This document shows positions 8,301 to 13,311 of a stretch of 13,368 nucleotides of DNA, in pieces. This DNA comes from CAYNYM01 sp049366815 (GTDB taxonomy: Bacteria > Desulfobacterota > DSM-4660 > Desulfatiglandales > HGW-15): contig JBMNCO010000142.1 of NCBI GenBank assembly GCA_049366815.1, positions 1 through 13,368 on the forward strand. Direction: 5' to 3'. The position numbers and the translations under genes are program-made. The notes beneath the pieces are model-generated. The model was not told the origin of the DNA, ran no database searches, and was given only the letters and a program-made list of their open reading frames with translations. The first letter of the stretch is position 1. Each line of letters begins with the position of its first letter.

Positions 8301-9503
8301 TGAAAGATTAAAGAATAGGCCTTGAAAATAATTATTGGCCACATCCTGAGTAGGCGGGCTACTCGGCCTCATTTTGCGATAGATCTCAAGAACAGCTTCA
8401 GTGCTGTCATCAATCTTATCCAGGACCATGGTATCCCGAATAGCCGTGCTTACTCCAGGGGCATCCAAAACAAGACACTCAATTTCTGAAATCCCCCTCT
8501 CAACTATCTTTTGCAGGACATCAGCTACGAGTGGTTGGTTTCCACTGACCAGAACTTCTCCGGTCTCGGGATCCACCAGATCATCAGCCACGATCCTTCC
8601 TTCTATGTCCTCAAGACCTATCGGAATTTGCGTGATACCGGCGGACTCCAAAATTTTGTGAAGCCGCTTTGTATATTTTTCTCCTTCCTTGGCAAGGATT
8701 TCATCCTTTTTGGGGTGGAGAATATCTTTGGTCAATCTCTGACGATACATATTTTCCAGATTTGCATCCCGAAAGCACGCATCCCCTCGGATATAGATCT
8801 TCTCGGTATCGTAAAACCCGCTCAGGATCTCCTTTGCTGAATATCCCAAGGCCTTTAAAAAGGTAGTGGCAGGAAACTTCCGCCTTCGATCTATACGTAC
8901 ATACAAAAGATCCTTCGGATCGAATTCGAAATCGAGCCAAGAACCTCTAAGCGGAATAACACGCGCAGAATATAAGAGCTTTCCGCTGGCATGGGTCTTT
9001 CCCTTATCATGGTCGAAAAAGACCCCGGGAGATCTGTGGAGTTGGCTGACCACAACCCTCTCCGTTCCGTTGACGATGAAGGTCCCCCTTTCGGTCATCA
9101 TGGGAAGCGTTCCGAAATATATTTCCTGCTCCTTTATGTCTCGGATACTCTTCGTCCCATCACTTGCATCTGTGTCAAAGACCAAAAGCCTGACAGTCAA
9201 TTTAAGAGGGCATTCATAAGTCATCCCCTTATTGATACATTCTCTCTCACTGTACTTCGCTTCCTCAAATGAGTATTTGATGAATTCCAGCGATGAGGAC
9301 CCGCTGAAATCACTTATAGGGAAAACACTCTTGAATGCTCCCTGAAGGCCCATATCCGAGCGTTCTTCAGGGGGGACCTCCATCTGCAGAAAACGCTCGT
9401 AAGAACGTCTCTGTATTTCAATCAGATTCGGGATATCGATAATTTTATCGATCTTTCCGAAATTCCTTCTGATGCGGCGGTTTCCGCCATCCCATGCCTT
9501 CAT
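5400..9503 (-). CDS. rpoB: DNA-directed RNA polymerase subunit beta
   Basis: This is the second large core subunit of RNA polymerase. It has 1367 residues against 1342 in E. coli. In order it shows the N-terminal lobe with [19 protein letters not shown] near 140-160, the first proteobacterial-type insertion, the rifampicin pocket [27 protein letters not shown] around 516-542, YNFEDSI with Glu819 and Asp820 at the active centre, the second insertion, [12 protein letters not shown] with Lys1092 and Lys1100 contacting nucleotide, and a C-terminal clamp region ending FQLFEDI. At the main rifampicin-resistance positions it has the sensitive residues Asp524, His534 and Ser539 (E. coli 516, 526 and 531). 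The ATG has GGGGAT five bases upstream. It lies 61 nt after rplL; I see no strong attenuator hairpin in that gap. Confidence 0.98.
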   Translation of the reverse strand: [1367 protein letters not shown]

Positions 9504-9564
9504 CTGATCCCCATATCCAAAAGTTATTCAAAAATTGCTGCCAAGTGCCTAAAGATACAAGCCC

Positions 9565-9951
9565 CTATTTAATCTCAACAGTAGCACCGGCCTCTTCGAG
9601 TTGGGTCTTGATGCCTTCCGCTTCGTCCTTGGGGACACCTTCTTTGACGTTTCCAGGTACACTGTCCACAAGGGCCTTGGCCTCTTTCAGGCCTAACCCT
9701 GTAATCGCCCGGACCTCTTTGATGACCTGAATCTTCTTGTCCCCTACTGCCGTGAGAACGACATCAAATTCCGTTTTCTCCGCTTCCTCTTCGTTTCCTG
9801 CCTGTGCGACAGGCGCCATGGCCATGGCGACAGGGGCGGCGGCGGATACACCAAATTTTTCTTCCAATTCTTTTACAAACTCCGAAAGTTCAAGAACGGT
9901 CATATTGGAAATATATTCGATGACGTCTTCTTTGCTGATATTCGCTGACAT
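9565..9951 (-). CDS. rplL: 50S ribosomal protein L7/L12
   Basis: L7/L12 is the multi-copy stalk protein that recruits and activates translational GTPases such as EF-Tu and EF-G. The 128-residue product has an N-terminal dimerisation and L10-binding segment (about 1-33), an Ala/Pro/Met-rich flexible hinge (about 36-52) followed by an acidic stretch, and a C-terminal factor-binding domain with the conserved KKIQVIKEVRAITGLGLKEAKALVDSVPG at about 72-100. The ATG is preceded by GGGAGGT about ten bases upstream, a strong site that fits the high copy number of this protein. It follows rplJ by 62 nt, and short AT-rich inverted repeats lie next to its ribosome-binding site. It is intact. Confidence 0.98.
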   Translation of the reverse strand: MSANISKEDVIEYISNMTVLELSEFVKELEEKFGVSAAAPVAMAMAPVAQAGNEEEAEKTEFDVVLTAVGDKKIQVIKEVRAITGLGLKEAKALVDSVPGNVKEGVPKDEAEGIKTQLEEAGATVEIK

Positions 9952-10013
9952 ATCTATTTTTACCTCCCAAATGGTAATATTACGCGTATTTGAGTATCAC
10001 AAATCAAAAGGCT

Positions 10014-10535
10014 TCAATTCTCACTCTTTTGATTTTCAATAGCCTTGAGGACATTCAATAAATTGGACATGACACCACTCAACACCCTCACCAGAGACGT
10101 TGGAACCCCCTGCATGGCGGAAAGGACCTGTGCAAGGAGCACATCCCGGCTCGGCAGTTCGGCCAGCCTCTTGATTCCTTCAAAGTCAATGATTTTGCCG
10201 GAAATTTGTCCAAACTTCACTTCCAGCTTGCTGTGCTCTTTACTCTTATTGATCAGGACCTTGGCCGGTGCGACCCCATCTTCATAAGAAATGGCGAGCG
10301 CACAAGGGCCGACGAAATGATCCGTCATGGCGGCCGTTTCAGTATCCCTGCTCGCAATCTTCAAAAGCCGGTTCTTCACCACCTGAAACTCGGTATCCAC
10401 CTTTCGGAGTTCATTGCGCAGACCATTCAAGCTCTCTACATCAAGTCCCTGGTAGTCCACGAGAAAGGTAGCCTGGGCCTTTCCAAGACGATCCTTCATG
10501 CTTGTTATAAATGCTTCTTTTTGACTTTTGTTCAC
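10014..10535 (-). CDS. rplJ: 50S ribosomal protein L10
   Basis: L10 anchors the L7/L12 dimers to 23S rRNA at the stalk base and, in complex with them, represses its own mRNA. The 173-residue protein has the usual length. It begins MNKSQKEAFITSMKDRL, then shows FLVDYQGLDVESLNGLRNELR (24-44), VVKNRLLKIA (52-61) and GPCALAISYEDGVAPAKVL (76-94), and ends with a long hydrophobic helix (about 131-167) that would carry the L7/L12 dimers. The start is GTG, supported by a GGGGGTG Shine-Dalgarno-like sequence about eight bases upstream. The gene lies behind a recognisable L10 leader, so autogenous control is expected. The ribosome-binding region can pair with a sequence about 45 nt upstream. Confidence 0.97.
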   Translation of the reverse strand: MNKSQKEAFITSMKDRLGKAQATFLVDYQGLDVESLNGLRNELRKVDTEFQVVKNRLLKIASRDTETAAMTDHFVGPCALAISYEDGVAPAKVLINKSKEHSKLEVKFGQISGKIIDFEGIKRLAELPSRDVLLAQVLSAMQGVPTSLVRVLSGVMSNLLNVLKAIENQKSEN

Positions 10536-10537
10536 CT

Positions 10538-10594
10538 ATGCACCACCCCCTATTCTGTACCGATAAATTCATGACACAAGAGACAGGGGTGCAT
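10538..10594 (-). promoter_or_regulatory. Stem that can sequester the rplJ ribosome-binding site
   Basis: ATGCACC (10588-10594) is perfectly complementary to GGTGCAT (10538-10544), which lies between the purine-rich Shine-Dalgarno sequence and the GTG start of rplJ. Pairing can be extended into the GGGGG stretch if one U is bulged. Forming this stem would cover the initiation region, so it may switch with the upstream L10 leader. The complementarity is seen directly; the regulatory role is inferred. Confidence 0.45.
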
Positions 10595-10616
10595 GATACG
10601 GAATACGCGCGATATT

Positions 10617-10709
10617 CAGTCTCGGTAGGCCTAAAAAACTGGTTTAAGCCTTAAACGACAGCATGCAAAACGTGTGCATGCGTCGTTTAGCACCCACTGT
10701 CTTTGACTG
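10617..10709 (-). promoter_or_regulatory. L10 leader (ribosomal protein L10-L7/L12 autoregulatory mRNA element)
   Basis: The element has the architecture of the known L10 leader family. An outer helix CAGTC (10705-10709) pairs with GACTG (10617-10621). An asymmetric internal loop AAAGACA (10698-10704) faces CGA (10622-10624). A second helix GTGGG (10693-10697) pairs with CCTAC (10625-10629). Inside lies a long hairpin whose arms AAACGAC-GCATGCA (10675-10688) and TGCATGC-GTCGTTT (10653-10667) pair over 14 bp with a single bulged base. The AAAGACAG and CCTACCGAG strings are what I remember of the family consensus around the L10-binding kink. It lies 82 nt before the rplJ GTG, so free L10-L7/L12 complex would be expected to bind here and repress rplJL translation. 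Confidence 0.88.
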
Positions 10710-10860
10710 TAACACCCTATCTGGCAGCTTAAATATATTTAGTTTAGATCTTCCTGGGTTATGATCGCCTGTCTTATGCCGCTTATCCAGGTCTAAGACC
10801 GACCGTCAAACGCACGGTCTGCAATGCAGATCCCTATTGACCCTGAAGGGCATTCCCTGA

Positions 10861-11565
10861 TCAGGATAACAGCTCCTTGACAAAGGCCGGGTCGACCTTT
10901 AGACCCGGCCCCATCGTTGTAGAGACGGCGATGCTTTTGAGATAGGTCCCTTTGCTCGCAGGAGGCTTCAATCGAAGAATGGTGTCCATGAACGCGCCGA
11001 TATTCCCGATAAGCTTCTCAAACCCAAAGGAAACCTTACCCATTGGTGCATGCACGATGCCGGCCTTTTCGACCTTGAAATCAATCTTACCCGCCTTGAT
11101 TTCATTTACAGCCTTGCCCACATCGAAGGTGACCGTCCCGAGCTTCGCGTTCGGCATCATCCCTCTGGGCCCCAAAATACGGCCTAATTTACTCACTGTG
11201 CTCATCATGTCAGGGGTTGCAATAGCCTTATCAAACTCTAACCACCCGCCCTGGATCTTTTCGATGTAATCGTCTGATCCGGCATAATCAGCACCCGCTT
11301 CAAGGGCCTCTTTCTCCTTCTCACCTTTGGCGAATACGATAACCCGAACCTCTTTCCCCACGCCGTGAGGCAAGACAACGGTGCCCCTCACCATCTGGTC
11401 GGCATGCCTGGGATCAACACCCAGTTTGACTGCAATGTCAACGGTTTCATCGAATTTTGCCTGGGCAAGATCAACCGCCATCTTGACGGCATCCTCAAAG
11501 CTGTATCTCTTACTTCGATCCACCTTCCCTACGGCGTCCCGGTATTTTTTTCCTCTCGCGACCAT
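10861..11565 (-). CDS. rplA: 50S ribosomal protein L1
   Basis: L1 binds 23S rRNA helices 76-78 and forms the mobile L1 stalk that helps deacylated tRNA leave the ribosome. The 234-residue product has the usual length. It opens MVARGKKYRDAVGKVDRSKRY, then shows RGTVVLPHGVGK (60-71), the signature LGRILGPRGMMPNAKLGTV (127-145), and a C terminus with TMGPGLKVD (217-224). The ATG has AGGA and GGA purines upstream; a second ATG five bases earlier is out of frame. It follows rplK by 25 nt. L1 represses rplKA in enterobacteria through a site ahead of rplK; here the gap before rplK is only 12 nt, and I could not find an obvious L1-target mimic. Confidence 0.98.
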   Translation of the reverse strand: MVARGKKYRDAVGKVDRSKRYSFEDAVKMAVDLAQAKFDETVDIAVKLGVDPRHADQMVRGTVVLPHGVGKEVRVIVFAKGEKEKEALEAGADYAGSDDYIEKIQGGWLEFDKAIATPDMMSTVSKLGRILGPRGMMPNAKLGTVTFDVGKAVNEIKAGKIDFKVEKAGIVHAPMGKVSFGFEKLIGNIGAFMDTILRLKPPASKGTYLKSIAVSTTMGPGLKVDPAFVKELLS

Positions 11566-11590
11566 GTCATCCAGTCCTAATAAACGGTTT

Positions 11591-12013
11591 TTAGCTGATT
11601 GTAATTCCCATACTTCTGGCAGTGCCCTCTATGATCTTTATCGCACCCTCGATATTATAGGCATTCAGATCTTCGAACTTCAGCTTGGCAATTTCCTCAA
11701 CTTGTTGCCGACTCACTGCCGCAACCTTCTCACGATTCGGCTCCGCAGAGCCCTTTGCTATCTTGGCAGCCTGCTTCAAAAGCACTGAAGCAGGTGGCGT
11801 CTTGGTAATAAATGAAAAGGACCTGTCGGCATAGATCGTAATAACAACAGGTATTACCGTCCCTACCTGGTCCTGAGTCCTCGCATTAAAGGCCTTACAA
11901 AATTCCGCTATGTTTACACCGTGCTGACCAAGTGCAGGCCCTATGGGTGGGGAAGGATTTGCCTGACCACCTTTTACCTGTAGTTTGACGTTTCCGATAA
12001 TTTTTTTGGCCAT
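11591..12013 (-). CDS. rplK: 50S ribosomal protein L11
   Basis: L11 binds the GTPase-associated centre of 23S rRNA, takes part in factor-dependent GTP hydrolysis and is needed for the stringent response to uncharged tRNA. The 140-residue protein shows the N-terminal domain with the proline-rich linker block GGQANPSPPIGPALGQHGVNI (15-35), including Pro23 and Pro26 near the thiostrepton site, then KTPPASVLLK at the domain junction (71-80) and a C-terminal rRNA-binding domain ending EGAIKIIEGTARSMGITIS. The ATG has AGAGGA upstream. Only 12 nt separate it from the nusG stop, so it must be co-transcribed with nusG unless a promoter lies inside nusG. Confidence 0.98.
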   Translation of the reverse strand: MAKKIIGNVKLQVKGGQANPSPPIGPALGQHGVNIAEFCKAFNARTQDQVGTVIPVVITIYADRSFSFITKTPPASVLLKQAAKIAKGSAEPNREKVAAVSRQQVEEIAKLKFEDLNAYNIEGAIKIIEGTARSMGITIS

Positions 12014-12025
12014 GATGATCCTCTT

Positions 12026-12556
12026 CTAAATCTTATTAACTTGAATAAAGTCCAACTCAACCGGTGTCGCCCGACCGAAAATCGTAATCAAAACCCTTAG
12101 TTTTTCTTTATCAGGCTTTACTTCTTCCACAACACCCTGAAAATTGTTAAACGGCCCATCGATCACCCGGACTTCATCACCCTCGTCGAAATGATACTTC
12201 GGCTTGGGTTTACTGATGCCCTCCTCCATTTGCAGGATAATGCGCTCAGCCTCATGCTCAGGCACAGGCGACGGCATGTCCCCGCCGCCGACAAAGCCGG
12301 TCACTTTGGCGGTATTTCTGACGGTATGCCAAGTCTCTTCATTCAATTCCATCTGCACCATGATATATCCGGGATAAAACTTTCTGGAAGAAGTCTTTTT
12401 TTGCCCTTTTTTCAGTTCGACCACTTTCTCGGTAGGCACGAGCACCTTACCGAAATATTCCTCCTGCCCGAGTTTCTTGATCCTGTCTTCCAGATTGGTC
12501 TTGACTTTATTTTCAAAACCCGAATACGTATGGACGATATACCATTTTAGAGCCAC
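12026..12556 (-). CDS. nusG: Transcription termination/antitermination factor NusG
   Basis: NusG binds the beta' clamp helices of elongating RNA polymerase, suppresses pausing, and links polymerase to Rho or to S10 on the ribosome. With the GTG start chosen here the protein has 176 residues and begins (M)ALKWYIVHTYSGFENKV, the common family opening. The NGN domain covers about 4-110, including KFYPGYIMVQM (59-69), and the KOW domain about 124-175, with FDEGDEVRVIDGPFNNFQG followed by IFGRATPVELDF. An in-frame ATG four codons upstream (12568) would give an MRND extension, but it has only a weak AGAG before it, while the GTG has GAGGA five bases upstream. Either start leaves the domains intact. 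It lies 46 nt after secE and 12 nt before rplK. Confidence 0.96.
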   Translation of the reverse strand: MALKWYIVHTYSGFENKVKTNLEDRIKKLGQEEYFGKVLVPTEKVVELKKGQKKTSSRKFYPGYIMVQMELNEETWHTVRNTAKVTGFVGGGDMPSPVPEHEAERIILQMEEGISKPKPKYHFDEGDEVRVIDGPFNNFQGVVEEVKPDKEKLRVLITIFGRATPVELDFIQVNKI

Positions 12557-12568
12557 ATCATTCCTCAT
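12554..12568 (-). promoter_or_regulatory. Competing nusG start codons and the Shine-Dalgarno that separates them
   Basis: Reading the minus strand, ATG (12566-12568) is followed immediately by AGGAAT, then GTG (12554-12556) in the same frame four codons later. The GAGGA motif overlaps the ATG and lies at ideal distance for the GTG. Family similarity (ALKWY directly after the initiator) also favours the GTG. Confidence 0.6.
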
Positions 12569-12602
12569 AAGGTCTCTTGGTTCATGGCCAGATTCGATAT
12601 TC

Positions 12603-12986
12603 CTATCCGATGATATTCTTGATGATTTTGATAAGACCGAAATCGATGAGTCCCAGAAATATGGCCATCACGAGAACCAACACAATAACGACGGCCGTTG
12701 AGGCCAGCAATTCCTTTCGGGTCGGCCATTTCACCTTTTTCAGTTCCACTTTGGCGTCCTTGAGAAATTGCCCAGCAATACTAAAATACCTGAAAACGGA
12801 CTCTTTCTTGTCCTTTTTTTTGGCAGGTTCCTTCTTCGCGGGGATTTGGGGTGCAGACTCCTTATGCTCTTCCTTATTGCCAGTTTCTGGCACTTCGACC
12901 TTATTAGCTACCGGTGTCGAGTTCACTGAGGAAAGGGGCTTCTTCCGCGTCGGTTTTTTCTTTTTTTTGTAATTCGGCTTTTTCAT
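12603..12986 (-). CDS. secE: Protein translocase subunit SecE with long basic N-terminal tail
   Basis: SecE clamps the SecY channel in the inner membrane and is essential for protein export. The 127-residue product carries the SecE core near its C terminus: an amphipathic helix FLKDAKVELKKVKWPTRKELL (74-94) with the signature Trp87-Pro88, followed by one membrane span (about 95-118). In most bacteria the single-span form is about 60-80 residues. Here about 62 residues precede the core, rich in Lys, Pro and Glu and with no predicted membrane segment. The length equals that of E. coli SecE, but that protein reaches it with two extra membrane spans, not with a soluble tail. The ATG has AGGA only two bases upstream, which is unusually close. 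Its place between tRNA-Trp and nusG is the standard one. Confidence 0.93.
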   Translation of the reverse strand: MKKPNYKKKKKPTRKKPLSSVNSTPVANKVEVPETGNKEEHKESAPQIPAKKEPAKKKDKKESVFRYFSIAGQFLKDAKVELKKVKWPTRKELLASTAVVIVLVLVMAIFLGLIDFGLIKIIKNIIG

Positions 12987-13059
12987 CGTCCTATCATGAA
13001 ACGATACGTTTTAAAATCTGTAAGGACAGCTCTCATTTCCCCGATAATACCGGAAGAAT

Positions 13060-13136
13060 TGGCAGGCCAGGAGGGATTCGAACCCCCAACACCCGGATTT
13101 GGAGTCCGGTGCTCTAGCCGTTAGAGCTACTGGCCT
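13060..13136 (-). tRNA. trnW: tRNA-Trp (anticodon CCA)
   Basis: The 77-nt gene folds into a full cloverleaf. The acceptor stem is AGGCCAG paired with CTGGCCT. The D arm is GCTC / GAGC with a nine-base loop. The anticodon arm is CCGGA / TCCGG around CTCCAAA, giving anticodon CCA for UGG codons. The T arm is GGGGG / CCCTC around TTCGAAT. The discriminator is G, as expected for bacterial tRNA-Trp, and the terminal CCA is encoded. It lies 13 nt after rpmG and 73 nt before secE in the same direction, so it must be cut out of a polycistronic transcript. Confidence 0.97.
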
Positions 13137-13149
13137 GCAGCGTTAAAAT

Positions 13150-13299
13150 CTACTTTGTCTCTTTATGAAGCGTATGGGTCTTGCAGAATCTGCAGTATTT
13201 CTTAAACGCAAGCTTATCCGGCGTTTTTCTCTTATTTTTCGTTGACGTATAATTCCTGCTTTTGCATTGCTCACATGCCAGGGTAATCATATCGCGCAT
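13150..13299 (-). CDS. rpmG: 50S ribosomal protein L33
   Basis: L33 is a small 50S protein near the E site. The 49-residue product begins MRDMITLACEQCKSRNYTSTKNKRKTPDKL and ends YCRFCKTHTLHKETK, the standard length and sequence pattern. It has two CxxC pairs (Cys9/Cys12 and Cys36/Cys39), so it is the zinc-binding C-plus form, not the cysteine-free form often induced under zinc limitation. The ATG is preceded by GGGGAG, which overlaps the stop codon of the upstream EF-Tu gene; only 12 nt separate the two genes, so translation may be coupled. tRNA-Trp follows directly. Confidence 0.97.
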   Translation of the reverse strand: MRDMITLACEQCKSRNYTSTKNKRKTPDKLAFKKYCRFCKTHTLHKETK

Positions 13300-13311
13300 T
13301 TGACATCTCCC

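Larger units (their letters stand above)
10536..10860 (-). other. Gene-free spacer between rplA and rplJ
   Basis: This 325-nt stretch has no convincing coding frame. In transcription order it contains closely spaced small inverted repeats after the rplA stop (about 10753-10830), an AT-rich segment (about 10731-10745), the L10 leader (10617-10709) and a stem that can hide the rplJ ribosome-binding site. The early hairpins lack a run of U, so I do not call them terminators. A possible promoter, TTGACG (10804-10809), 16 nt, GATAAG (10782-10787), overlaps these hairpins. It is the best match I found but is weak, and whether rplJ has its own promoter here is unresolved. Confidence 0.8.

Noticed and set aside
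10801..10819. Terminator for rplKA
   Set aside because: The hairpin GACCGT/ACGGTC has no following U-tract.
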